From assembly GCA_019638015.1 (NCBI GenBank), contig JAHBUP010000001.1, forward strand, positions 1 to 64,000: DNA of 64,000 nucleotides. Reading direction: 5' to 3'. Position numbers and translations under genes: made by a program. The notes beneath the pieces are model-generated. The model had not been told where the DNA came from, did not search any database, and saw nothing but the letters and a program-made list of their open reading frames with translations. This document shows, in pieces, positions 53,560-64,000 of the stretch (the stretch's first letter is position 1; every line of letters begins with the position of its first letter). This stretch comes from Melioribacteraceae bacterium. Lineage in GTDB: Bacteria; Bacteroidota; Ignavibacteria; Ignavibacteriales; Melioribacteraceae.

Positions 53560-54858
53560 ATGGAACACGCTCTTCCCGAAATTCCTCTTCTTTCAATGTT
53601 GCCTTTTGTTTTAATGCTTGGTGCCATTGCCGTTCTTCCACTAGTAGCTCACCATTGGTGGGAAAACAATCGCAACAAATTAATAATTGCAGTTATATTA
53701 AGTATTCCAACAACAATATTTTTACTCTCACAGAGTTTAAGCAATGAATTAGTTCATATAATGTTGTTTGATTATGTACCGTTCTTAATTTTACTTGGCG
53801 CGCTATTTACAATTACTGGGGGTATTTATCTTTCGGGGGATATTGAGGCAAAGCCAACAACAAACACTGCGTTTTTGGGAATCGGAGCCGTGCTCGCATC
53901 GTTAATGGGAACAACTGGTGCGGCTATGTTGCTTATTAGACCGGTGATTCAAACCAACAAGGAAAGAACTTTTAAGGTACATACAATATTATTTTTTATT
54001 GCTATTGTTGCTAATGCCGGAGGTTTATTAACTCCTCTTGGCGACCCTCCTTTGTTTATGATGTATTTACGAGGGGCTCCCTTTACCTGGTTCTTTAAAT
54101 TATTTCCTGAATGGATTGTAACCAACATACTTCTTCTTGTAGTTTATTACTTGGTTGATATTTATTACCACAAAAAAGAGCCGGTCTCGGCATTAAAATT
54201 AGATAAGTCAGTAAAAAGACCGATTAAATTAGAAGGAAACTTAAACTTTGTTTGGTTAATTGGGGTAGTATTATCTGTTGCATTCTTAAACGAACAATAC
54301 TTAACCTTTATTAACGACAATCATTATTACAAATTCATCCGCGAAGCTGTTATTCTTGGAATGGCTGTGCTTTCTTTACTATTCACTACAAAACTTGTGC
54401 GTACATCTAATAATTTTACTTGGGAACCCATAAAAGAAGTAGCATATCTTTTCTTGGGAATTTTTATAACAATGGTTCCATGTTTACTTTTCTTAGAGGC
54501 AAACGCCGCTCACCTTGGGGTTAATACACCTACACAGTTTTATTATTATACCGGTTTGTTAAGCTCTTTCTTGGACAACACACCAACAGCGGTTACGTTT
54601 CACTCGCTTGCTCTGGGATTAGGGTTAACCGAAGGCACAATGGTGGCGGGAATTCCGGAGATATTACTAAAATCAATATCAACCGCGGCTGTGTTTTTTG
54701 GGGCAATGACTTATATTGGAAATGGACCTAATTTTATGGTTAAAGCTGTAGCAGAAGAAAACAATATAAAAATGCCTTCATTCTTTGCATACATGTTTAA
54801 GTTCTCAATTATTGTTTTATTGCCAATCTTTATATTGGTACAGTGGTTGTTTTTATAA
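53560..54858 (+). CDS. NhaD/CitM-superfamily sodium:proton antiporter-like protein
   Basis: A 432-residue integral membrane carrier with about eleven helices. TGAAMLLIRPVI and GGLLTPLGDPPLFMMYLRG are the signature half-repeats of the ion transporter (ArsB/NhaD) superfamily, matched by DNTPTAVTFHS in the second half. It probably exchanges Na+ for H+; a citrate or other anion role cannot be excluded. ATG start. It ends 35 bases before the convergent peptidase-like gene. Confidence 0.88.
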   Translation: MEHALPEIPLLSMLPFVLMLGAIAVLPLVAHHWWENNRNKLIIAVILSIPTTIFLLSQSLSNELVHIMLFDYVPFLILLGALFTITGGIYLSGDIEAKPTTNTAFLGIGAVLASLMGTTGAAMLLIRPVIQTNKERTFKVHTILFFIAIVANAGGLLTPLGDPPLFMMYLRGAPFTWFFKLFPEWIVTNILLLVVYYLVDIYYHKKEPVSALKLDKSVKRPIKLEGNLNFVWLIGVVLSVAFLNEQYLTFINDNHYYKFIREAVILGMAVLSLLFTTKLVRTSNNFTWEPIKEVAYLFLGIFITMVPCLLFLEANAAHLGVNTPTQFYYYTGLLSSFLDNTPTAVTFHSLALGLGLTEGTMVAGIPEILLKSISTAAVFFGAMTYIGNGPNFMVKAVAEENNIKMPSFFAYMFKFSIIVLLPIFILVQWLFL

Positions 54859-54867
54859 GCATAATTT

Positions 54868-54895
54868 GGGCGGGGTCGATTATCCGGCTCCGCTC
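54868..54895. terminator. Stem-loop between convergent genes, possible terminator
   Basis: GGGCGGGGTCG (54868-54878) can pair with CGGCTCCGCTC (54885-54895), an 11-bp GC-rich stem counting GU pairs, with a 6-base loop. It sits in the short gap after the antiporter gene and touches the stop of the convergent gene. There is no clear T-run after the stem on either strand, so factor-independent termination is uncertain. Confidence 0.45.
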
Positions 54896-55448
54896 ATATC
54901 TTCAGATCTAAATCAATCCTTTTTTCATCATTGAAATAGAGGGGCAATAATAAAACTATAAAAAAAACAATTATAGCCGAATAAAAGAAAACGCCTCCAA
55001 CAACTTTATCATACTCTAAAAGATTTAATTCCCCCAATAAATATGCCCAATCATGATAAACCTTATTTCCACCAAGAAGTGGAAGTTTTTTTGCTCTCGC
55101 GTCAGCCGCATAAACGCTTATGTTTATTAGGTTTTGTGCAAGCCAAATTAAAAATATCTGCGCCATAAAAATTTTTTTGTGAATAAAATAATAGACTATA
55201 AACATTCCCGGTATTATTATTTGCATTAATGTTCCACCCAAGGCATGTATAAATTTCCCAAACAAACTAAAAACCCCATGTCCCCCTTCGTGAATCAAAA
55301 GATTAATATAATCGATGAAGAGAAACTTTCCCTCGTTACTAATAAAATATATAATTACAGGAAACAAAAAAACCGATCCTAACCATGGTTTTAATTTTTC
55401 GAGTATAGTTTTATCCCGCTTAATTTGTTTGTAGTTTATGGTTATCAT
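54894..55448 (-). CDS. Membrane protein with HEGGH motif, possible M50-like metallopeptidase
   Basis: A 184-residue membrane protein with about four helices. INLLIHEGGHGVFSLFG (about 50-66) places a zinc-peptidase-type HExxH motif in a hydrophobic stretch, as in site-2 protease-like M50 enzymes. The usual second-motif Asp (NPDG/LDG) was not found, although ADARAKKLPLLGG lies in a similar position. Its ATG overlaps the asparaginase stop by four bases (ATGA), so it is translated with it. Peptidase activity is unproven. Confidence 0.7.
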   Translation of the reverse strand: MITINYKQIKRDKTILEKLKPWLGSVFLFPVIIYFISNEGKFLFIDYINLLIHEGGHGVFSLFGKFIHALGGTLMQIIIPGMFIVYYFIHKKIFMAQIFLIWLAQNLINISVYAADARAKKLPLLGGNKVYHDWAYLLGELNLLEYDKVVGGVFFYSAIIVFFIVLLLPLYFNDEKRIDLDLKI

Positions 55449-56419
55449 TCTTCAAATAACTTTCTTAACTCTTCATGATCTTGAGTAATCCCTAAACACA
55501 CAATCAATTTAATTCTAGCTTTTTGTCCATTCAAATAATCTGAAAAAATAACTCCCTCCTGTTTTAACCATTTTCCAGCACCTTCATAACCATAAATATC
55601 CAAAGTTTCACCTGCGGGACATCTCGAGACCAGAATTACCGGTATATTTTTATCAAGAATATATTTTATTCCTTTGAATACAGGTGGCGGAACGTTACCA
55701 ACCCCCATTGCTTCAACAACAATCCCCTCTGCACCGCTATCGGCTGAATATGTAAAAAACTTTTCATCCATTCCGGCATATACTTTTATTAAATCTACTT
55801 TGGAATTAATCTTATTTACCGAAAAAGATTCTAGTTTTCTTGCTGTTCTATTAAACCAAACTCTTCCTTTATCAACAAAACCGAGCGCTCCAAAATCGAG
55901 ACTGTGAAACGTTTCTATATCTTCTGTGTGTGTTTTTGTAACTTCGCTCGCCGCGTTAATTTCTCCATTTAAACAAACCAAAACTCCCATCGACGTGCTG
56001 TTTGGATTATTAATAATATTAATCGCGTCCAATAAGTTTTTTGGGCCGTCCCAATTATTTTCGGAACTAGTTCGCATTGCCCCAATTACTACAATTGGTT
56101 TTTCTGTTTTAATGGTCAAATCCAAGAAGTAGGCGGTTTCTTCCAGTGTATCGGTACCGTGAGTAATTATAATGCCGTCAACCAAATCATCATCAACAAA
56201 TGAATTTATTTTTTTCGATAAATCGAACATGAGCGGTGGGGTAATGTGTGGTCCCGGAAAATTTCCAAATTGATATGTAGTGAGATTAGCCAATGATTTT
56301 GCTTCAGGAATCATATTTAGTAAATCTTCCCCTAAAAAATAGGGAACCGCCGCTTTAGTAGATTCATCTATTTTCATAGAAAATGTTCCGCCGGTAAATA
56401 CAACTAAAATGTTCTTCAT
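55445..56419 (-). CDS. L-asparaginase (cytoplasmic type)
   Basis: A 324-residue asparaginase converting asparagine to aspartate and ammonia. First catalytic Thr in VFTGGTFSM (about 10), second in GIIITHGTDTLEETAYFL (about 86-103), with the usual Asp, and a Lys in VVIGAMR. No signal peptide, so it is cytoplasmic. It leads a two-gene operon with the membrane peptidase-like protein. Confidence 0.92.
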   Translation of the reverse strand: MKNILVVFTGGTFSMKIDESTKAAVPYFLGEDLLNMIPEAKSLANLTTYQFGNFPGPHITPPLMFDLSKKINSFVDDDLVDGIIITHGTDTLEETAYFLDLTIKTEKPIVVIGAMRTSSENNWDGPKNLLDAINIINNPNSTSMGVLVCLNGEINAASEVTKTHTEDIETFHSLDFGALGFVDKGRVWFNRTARKLESFSVNKINSKVDLIKVYAGMDEKFFTYSADSGAEGIVVEAMGVGNVPPPVFKGIKYILDKNIPVILVSRCPAGETLDIYGYEGAGKWLKQEGVIFSDYLNGQKARIKLIVCLGITQDHEELRKLFEE

Positions 56420-56800
56420 TACTATCTCACATTATTATTTATTAAAATTAATTGAGTGAGTCTTACTATCAAAGAAAAAATTTTGCTTTTGTTTTAAAAA
56501 TAATTTGCACAAGAAATATTTGGAAATTATTTTAATCGCACTTTTAGTTGACCCAAAAAGGCTGTTAATAACTTGTTAACAACTCTGTTTTGTGGAACGT
56601 TTCACGACACTAATCGGTCATTTTGTTTTATATTTATTGCTATACATAATGTTCGTTTTTATTGAAAAAGTCCCCCAAGTTGTTTGTTTGTAGGTGTTTG
56701 TGGTGATTTATTAATGTTATTAATTTGTTTATAATTTCGGTTTATAAAAAATCAAGAACTCTTTTAAAAATATTTTTTGAGATAAAAAAGTTTTTTTAAT
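56420..56800 (+). promoter_or_regulatory. dnaA upstream region with DnaA-box-like repeats
   Basis: This 381-base AT-rich gap between asparaginase and dnaA holds TGTTAATAA at 56563-56571 and TTGTTAACAA just after it (56573-56582). It also has a GT-rich stretch near 56680-56705 and no gene. It probably contains the dnaA promoter, which could not be placed by eye. Confidence 0.6.
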
Positions 56801-56808
56801 GTGGATAA
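56800..56808 (-). promoter_or_regulatory. Perfect DnaA box overlapping the dnaA start codon
   Basis: TGTGGATAA, the complement of the consensus DnaA box TTATCCACA, begins one base before the dnaA GTG start codon and runs through it. DnaA bound here could limit its own synthesis. It is an exact nine-base match. Confidence 0.75.
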
Positions 56809-58204
56809 TATGCAGAATTTAGCCGAGTTGGCGCATCTTCAAAAAAGCGCGGTAGATGTTTGGAAAGAATGTTTAAAAATAATTAAAGATAACGTTCCTT
56901 TTATAACATATAACACATGGTTCCTTCCTATAAAACCCTTTGATATAGAAAACACAATTCTAAAGGTTTATGTACCCAATAGTTTTTTTATTGAGTGGAT
57001 AGAAGAACACTACAATACTCTTATAAATAAAACAATCCACCAAGTACTTGGTTCTGATGGAAAACTAATTTATTTAATATTAGAAGAGAAAGAAGAGCCC
57101 GCCGAACCGCATAAATTTGACACCACATCAAAAAATCAAGTTATTGAAACAGAAAACAGACAACCTGATTTTGAAAATTATTTAAATGTAAGATATACCT
57201 TTGAAAATTTTATAAAAGGGGAGGGGAATCAACTCGCAAGAGCTGCCGCTTTTGCAATTGGCGAAAACCCCGGACAAACATCTTTTAATCCTTTATTTAT
57301 TTATGGTGGTGTTGGATTAGGTAAGACTCATTTAATACATGCTATTGGAAATAAAGTTTTAGAAAAAGATAAATCAAAAAAGGTAATTTATATATCTGCT
57401 GACGCTTTTACTGTTGAGTTTGTTGAGTCTATACAAAATGATACCGTGAATGAGTTCTCTAGTTTCTATAAAACAATGGATTGTTTAATTATTGATGACA
57501 TACAATTTTTAATTGGTAAGGAAAAAACACAGGATTTATTTTTTCAGATTTTTAATACTCTTCACCAATCTGGAAAACAGGTTGTGTTATCGAGCGACAA
57601 AGCTCCTAAAGATCTGAAGGGATTAAACGAAAGGTTAATAAGTCGGTTTTCTTGGGGACTATCAGCAGATATTCAACCCCCCGATTTCGAAACAAGAATT
57701 GCGATCTTAAAAAATAAAAGTGAAACGTTCGGGATTTATTTATCTAACGAAACCCTTGAATATATTGCTCAAAATATAACTTCGAATATTAGAGAGTTGG
57801 AGGGTTGTTTGATAAAATTACTGGCAAACTCCTCGTTAAATTCCAAAGAAATAGATTTTGAACTTGTTAAAAAAACAGTAAAGGAAATATCAACAAATAA
57901 ACAAGTAAATATTTCTGTAGAGTTGATAACTAAAATTGTTTGTGATTTTTTTGGTGTTGAGGAAAATAAATTAAGAGAAAAAAACAGAAGGAAAGAGGTG
58001 GTAATGGCTCGCCAAATAGCAATGTATTTGGCAAAAACTTTAACCAAATCTTCACTCAAAACAATTGGCCTTCAATTTGGTGGACGTGACCATTCCACTG
58101 TAATACACGCACAAACAACAGTTGAAGAGTTAATTAAAAAAGACATGCAGGCAAGAGAAGTTATAGAAACCCTCAAAAACAAAATAGAAATGACTGTAAA
58201 TTAG
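56801..58204 (+). CDS. dnaA: Chromosomal replication initiator DnaA
   Basis: A 467-residue initiator. Domain I (about 15-85), linker, AAA+ domain III with Walker A GGVGLGKTHL (about 168-177), Walker B CLIIDDIQF and sensor stretch, and DNA-binding domain IV with the signature FGGRDHSTVIHA. It binds DnaA boxes and opens oriC. The start used is GTG at 56801; ATG at 56810 is an alternative three codons in. First gene of the plus-strand replication cluster. Confidence 0.97.
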   Translation: MDNMQNLAELAHLQKSAVDVWKECLKIIKDNVPFITYNTWFLPIKPFDIENTILKVYVPNSFFIEWIEEHYNTLINKTIHQVLGSDGKLIYLILEEKEEPAEPHKFDTTSKNQVIETENRQPDFENYLNVRYTFENFIKGEGNQLARAAAFAIGENPGQTSFNPLFIYGGVGLGKTHLIHAIGNKVLEKDKSKKVIYISADAFTVEFVESIQNDTVNEFSSFYKTMDCLIIDDIQFLIGKEKTQDLFFQIFNTLHQSGKQVVLSSDKAPKDLKGLNERLISRFSWGLSADIQPPDFETRIAILKNKSETFGIYLSNETLEYIAQNITSNIRELEGCLIKLLANSSLNSKEIDFELVKKTVKEISTNKQVNISVELITKIVCDFFGVEENKLREKNRRKEVVMARQIAMYLAKTLTKSSLKTIGLQFGGRDHSTVIHAQTTVEELIKKDMQAREVIETLKNKIEMTVN

Positions 58205-58524
58205 GCTGTTAATAACATGTGTTTTAGGGGTGAACAACATGTTTGTAATTTATATTTATGAGCCCTGTATAATTAACATTAGATTCTATACATATTATTA
58301 ACTTTTTAGTGTTATTATTTTATTGGTTTTTTAATCTATAAACGGTGATTTATCGAGTTATTAACAAATCAACATTACTAATTATTATTAATCAATTATA
58401 TAATTATCTAAAAAAGATTAATAAGGGTGTTAATAAGGTTAATATCTTTAAATAGTTATTTGGCTAAACAAATTGAAAATCTACCTAATTTTTGATATTT
58501 TTTGCATCAACTTGGAGAAATTAT
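58205..58524. other. oriC: dnaA-dnaN gap, probable replication origin region
   Basis: A 320-base very AT-rich gap. TGTTAATAA or its complement TTATTAACA occurs at 58207-58215, 58358-58366 and 58428-58436, with the near match TTATTAACT at 58295-58303. The same 9-mer is in the dnaA upstream gap. These resemble DnaA boxes with two changed bases. No gene is present. The place and composition fit oriC; this is not proof. Confidence 0.6.
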
Positions 58525-59655
58525 ATGGAATTCAAGGTTAACAGTAAAGAACTAGAAAAACTTCTAAGTAAAATTATTCCGGCAGTTCCAACTCGCACTC
58601 CTATGCCAATTTTAGAAAATTTTCTTTTCGAAGTTAAAGATGGTTTGTTGACTATTTATGCAACTGATTTGGAAATCTCGCTGAAATCTTCCCTTAACAT
58701 AGTTTCAGATGAGAACGTTGAGGTTGTAATTCCGGCAAGGCTATTAAACGAAATAGTAAAGTCGTTGAAAGAAACTGTTATCCATTTCAAGTTTTTACCT
58801 AACAATAAAATTAATTTGCTAACCGATACCGGCAAGTATATGATAAGTTATTTGCCAGCTGATGAATTTCCCGAAATAGCATCGGTTGATTCAGAAAAAG
58901 GATCCGGCGAGATTAATGAATTTTCTATAAATGGTGTTGAATTAAGACAGGCATTCGACCGCGGCTCATTTGCTATGAGTAAAGAAGAAATGAGACCAGC
59001 TATGATGGGTACTTTATTTGAGTTTTCAAAAGATGGTTTAAGATTTGTGAGTACCGATGGGCATCGATTAGTTAATCTGCTAAAGAAAAATATTGTAACA
59101 AGTTTTAGTCAGCAATATGTTGTTCCAGAAAGAGCTGTTTCTGTATTATCAAAAATATTAGATGAAAAAGAAGTTAAAATTCATCTTTCAAAATCATACG
59201 CATCTTTCAAATTAAACGACATAGAATTAATAACCAGATTGATATCACAAAAATATCCCGATTACGCAAGCGTAATTCCTATGGAAAATGAGTTTTCACT
59301 AAAAGTAAATACTAAAGATGTGCATGATTCAATTAAACGTATGATGTTGTTTTCAACTACAAGTACTCGCCGGGTTAAATTTTCAATTACAAAAGATATG
59401 TTAAATATTTCTGCCGAAGACCTTGATATTGGCGCTTCAGGCGAAGAAAAAGTTAAATGTGAATATTCTGGCGATGAACTTGAAATAGGTTTTAATTCCT
59501 CTTACGTCAATGATATGTTGAGCCATTTGTCAGGGGAAGAACAAATAATTTTTAAATTACACTCCCCAACAAAAGCAGTTTTAATAAATCCAGTTAAAGA
59601 AAAAGAGAATGAAGAACTAATAATGTTATTGATGCCGGTTCGGTTAAACACATAA
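58525..59655 (+). CDS. dnaN: DNA polymerase III beta sliding clamp
   Basis: A 376-residue clamp made of three similar domains: MEFKVNSKELEKLLSKIIPAV at the start and LLMPVRL at the end are typical. It holds the polymerase on DNA. The frame is open upstream to 58492, but ATG at 58525, with GGAGAA 6 bases before it, is the true start. RecF follows after 1 base. Confidence 0.97.
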   Translation: MEFKVNSKELEKLLSKIIPAVPTRTPMPILENFLFEVKDGLLTIYATDLEISLKSSLNIVSDENVEVVIPARLLNEIVKSLKETVIHFKFLPNNKINLLTDTGKYMISYLPADEFPEIASVDSEKGSGEINEFSINGVELRQAFDRGSFAMSKEEMRPAMMGTLFEFSKDGLRFVSTDGHRLVNLLKKNIVTSFSQQYVVPERAVSVLSKILDEKEVKIHLSKSYASFKLNDIELITRLISQKYPDYASVIPMENEFSLKVNTKDVHDSIKRMMLFSTTSTRRVKFSITKDMLNISAEDLDIGASGEEKVKCEYSGDELEIGFNSSYVNDMLSHLSGEEQIIFKLHSPTKAVLINPVKEKENEELIMLLMPVRLNT

Positions 59656-59656
59656 A

Positions 59657-60746
59657 ATGTTTCTTAAGCAAATTGAATTAAAGAACTTCAGACTTCATAC
59701 AAACACATCAATAAAGTTCTCTGAAAGGCTAAATCTTATTATTGGCGGAAACGGACAGGGAAAAACATCTATTTTAGAGGCAATTTATTACTTGTGCACT
59801 ACAAAAAATTTAAATCTCTCGTCAGAGTCTGATGTACCCACGTTCGGTTCATATAGTTTTGAGGTGCAAGGAGTGTTTTTTGAACGAACAGAAAACATAT
59901 CCCGCTTTAATTATGACAGCCAAAAAAATAAAAAATCATATTTTCTTGATGATAAACAAATTTTTAGCTCTGCAAACATAATTGGAAAGTTTCCAATAGT
60001 CGCTCTTATACAATCAGACCACGCCATAACACTTGGCGCTCCATCCGAAAGAAGAAGATTTGTTGATTCTGTTCTGTCGCAAGCAAGCCAAACATATCTA
60101 CAATTATTAATTGAGTATAATAAAATTTTAAAACAACGCGGCGCACTTCTTTCACAAATAAGGGAATCTCGAGACAGAAATCTATTTAGCCAGATTGAAG
60201 TATGGACAGAAGCATTAATAAAATCGGGTTCCCAAATAATAAAACATCGGTTTGATTTTATTGAGGAATTTAATCCTTTTATTAAAGATGTTTACACAAA
60301 CATAGTTGAGAAAAAAGAGATTCCTAAAGTAAAGTATAATACAATCGAGTTTGAAAACTATAGCGAGATAAGTAAAAACCTGCAAAAGAAAATAGAAGCA
60401 TCGGCTCAAGATGAATATAGAAGAGGCATTAATTTGGTTGGTCCGCACCGGGACGATTATATTTTTACAGTGAATGATTTGGAGTTAAGAAGGTTTGGTT
60501 CGCAGGGTCAGCATAAAACATTTCAAATTGCATTAAGGTTTGCACAATTTTTTTATTTAAAAGATAAACTCGCAAAAACGCCAATGTTCTTAATGGATGA
60601 TGTTTTTGGTGAACTAGATAAATCAAGAGCCTATAGAATTAGTAATTATATCGCCGAAATTGGTCAATCATTTATTACTCTTACTGATTTAACTAATATA
60701 GAAAACTTAAATATTAATAACGGAACATTAGTAATAGAAGTAAATA

Positions 60747-60769
<23 letters not shown>
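59657..60769 (+). CDS. recF: Recombination mediator RecF
   Basis: A 370-residue SMC-like ATPase of gap repair: Walker A GGNGQGKTSI (about 31-40), signature FGSQGQHKTFQIALR (about 278-292) and Walker B PMFLMDDVFGELD. It loads RecA at gaps together with RecO/RecR. ATG one base after dnaN; the 3' end overlaps the next gene by 23 bases. Confidence 0.95.
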
Positions 60770-63072
<2,303 letters not shown>

Positions 63073-63082
63073 TTTTTTATTT

Positions 63083-64000
63083 ATGAACGATAAATCAACA
63101 TATAAAAAATCTGTACTGGAATATGCAAGAAAAGATTTTACTGCTTTAAATAAAAGCATTACTGTTGATGAGGCTCTAAAAAAAATAAGAAACGAAGGCG
63201 CTGGTGAAAGAATCGTTTACTTTTATGTGGTTGATGATAACGACGTACTCGTGGGGGTTCTTCCCACAAGAAGACTTCTAATTGGAAGGCCAGAGCAGAA
63301 AATAGAAGAGATTATGGTTTCACGGGTTGCGGCGCTACCCCACACCTCTACTGTTTATGACGCATGCGAGTTTTTTGTTACGTATAAATTTTTAGCTTTT
63401 CCTGTTGTTGACGAAAATAGAAAAGTGGTTGGGGTTGTTGATGTAAATTTGTTTACGGAAGAGTTGTTAAGTTTAGACCCAGACATTGAGGATCGTTCAC
63501 AATATAACGATGTGTTTGAAACTATTGGTTTTAACATTAGCGAAATTAAAAACGCCTCTCCTATTAAAGCTTGGAAAATAAGGGTACCCTGGCTGTTAGC
63601 TACTGTAACTAGCGGAACAATCTGTGCAATTTTAACTGGTTTTTTTGAGGCAACTCTTTCGGAAAGCATAATAATAGCTTTCTTTTTAACATTGATTTTA
63701 GGGTTGGGAGAGAGTATCAGTATTCAATCAATGACCCTTGCCGCACAAGCTTTGCATACTGCAAAACCAACGTTAAAATGGTACACTAAAAATTTAATAA
63801 AAGAATCGAAAACCTCTTTTTTGTTGGGAATAAGTTGTGGAGTAATTGTAAGCATTGTTATTGTGGTTTGGAAGGGAAGTCTTCTTACCGCCATAGCAGT
63901 AGGATTAAGTATTTTGCTTGTGATGATTGTAGCCGCATTTTGGGGGTTAACAATTCCGGCAGTTCTTCACAAAACAAAATTGGATCCCAAAATCGCAGCC
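63083..64000 (+). CDS. mgtE: MgtE-family magnesium transporter (partial, runs off the window)
   Basis: The first 306 codons of an MgtE-type Mg2+ channel. Two CBS domains (about 25-145, ITVDEALKKIRNEGAGERI and FPVVDENRKVVGVVD) precede the membrane domain (about 180 on) with the MgtE pattern GLGESISIQSMTLAAQAL. The N-domain of long MgtE proteins is missing or very short, as in the shorter MgtE forms. The 3' end lies outside the window. ATG start 10 bases after gyrB. Confidence 0.9.
   Translation, partial: MNDKSTYKKSVLEYARKDFTALNKSITVDEALKKIRNEGAGERIVYFYVVDDNDVLVGVLPTRRLLIGRPEQKIEEIMVSRVAALPHTSTVYDACEFFVTYKFLAFPVVDENRKVVGVVDVNLFTEELLSLDPDIEDRSQYNDVFETIGFNISEIKNASPIKAWKIRVPWLLATVTSGTICAILTGFFEATLSESIIIAFFLTLILGLGESISIQSMTLAAQALHTAKPTLKWYTKNLIKESKTSFLLGISCGVIVSIVIVVWKGSLLTAIAVGLSILLVMIVAAFWGLTIPAVLHKTKLDPKIAA

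Noticed and set aside
56585..56615. A third parS-like site upstream of dnaA (GTGGAACGTTTCACG)
   Set aside because: It contains pieces of the motif but in the wrong order; the central CACGTG is absent.
63355..63669. 104-residue minus-strand frame
   Set aside because: Antisense to the mgtE CBS/membrane region.

Overview
The window looks like the origin-proximal chromosome of a low-GC member of the Ignavibacteria / Bacteroidetes-Chlorobi branch. The clues are an NYPNPFNP-type (type IX secretion) C-terminal domain in a cassette gene, FG-GAP/UnbV and IPT/TIG surface proteins, and the order dnaA-dnaN-recF-DUF721-gyrB on the right with rsmG-mnmG-mnmE on the left. The phylum call is an inference from protein style; no 16S gene is present.

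Region 1 (1-11966) is a chromosomal integron. An IntI-type integrase (10983-11966) lies beside seven gene cassettes separated by long attC sites (165-205 bp). The integrase points the same way as the cassettes, so attI lies at its 3' end, the reverse of the usual layout. Cassette borders are exact: in each cassette the R' box at its start is the complement of the R'' box of its own attC, and every attC has one unpaired base in the same arm, which fixes its polarity on the minus strand. Cargo: an Asp-box lipoprotein, a HEPN-like protein, a 4.9-kb three-gene operon (HerA-like translocase, NurA-like nuclease, SPPY DNA methyltransferase), a cassette with no intact gene, a TlpA-like thioredoxin, a BrnT/BrnA toxin-antitoxin pair in antisense, and a T9SS-tagged protein cut short by a nonsense codon. 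The three-gene cassette is the best candidate in the window for a poorly described defence or modification system.

Region 2 (12141-18128) holds a PadR regulator, a stand-alone SIR2-like protein and the housekeeping genes rsmG, mnmG and mnmE, with two parS-like sites between mnmG and mnmE. Region 3 (18330-29837) holds clpB, a C_GCAxxG_C_C protein, a Ser/Thr kinase, a DUF389 membrane protein, an exported C1 peptidase, a PAS histidine kinase, a STAS/RsbW pair, a GH88 hydrolase and a VOC protein. Region 4 (29906-36537) is a large surface lipoprotein with IPT/TIG domain, a NarL-type response regulator and a 1098-residue kinase whose outer part is an FG-GAP/UnbV propeller. Region 5 (36633-43525) is a TetR-controlled YbhGFSR-like efflux operon with its own TolC and tandem operator-like dyads.

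Region 6 (43664-56419) is mixed: TetR-epimerase-membrane protein operon, a baeRF-type protein, a TPR histidine kinase, a methyltransferase, a GroES-like protein, MscL, a patatin-Omp85 protein, a Na+/H+ antiporter-like carrier and an asparaginase coupled to a membrane metallopeptidase-like protein. Region 7 (56420-64000) is the replication-origin cluster, with a perfect DnaA box over the dnaA start codon, several TGTTAATAA-type repeats on both sides of dnaA, then dnaN, recF, a DUF721/DciA gene, gyrB and the start of an mgtE-type transporter. If forks leave the dnaA region leftward, the integron cassettes are read co-directionally with replication and the recombining attC strand is the leading-strand template, as is usual for sedentary chromosomal integrons.
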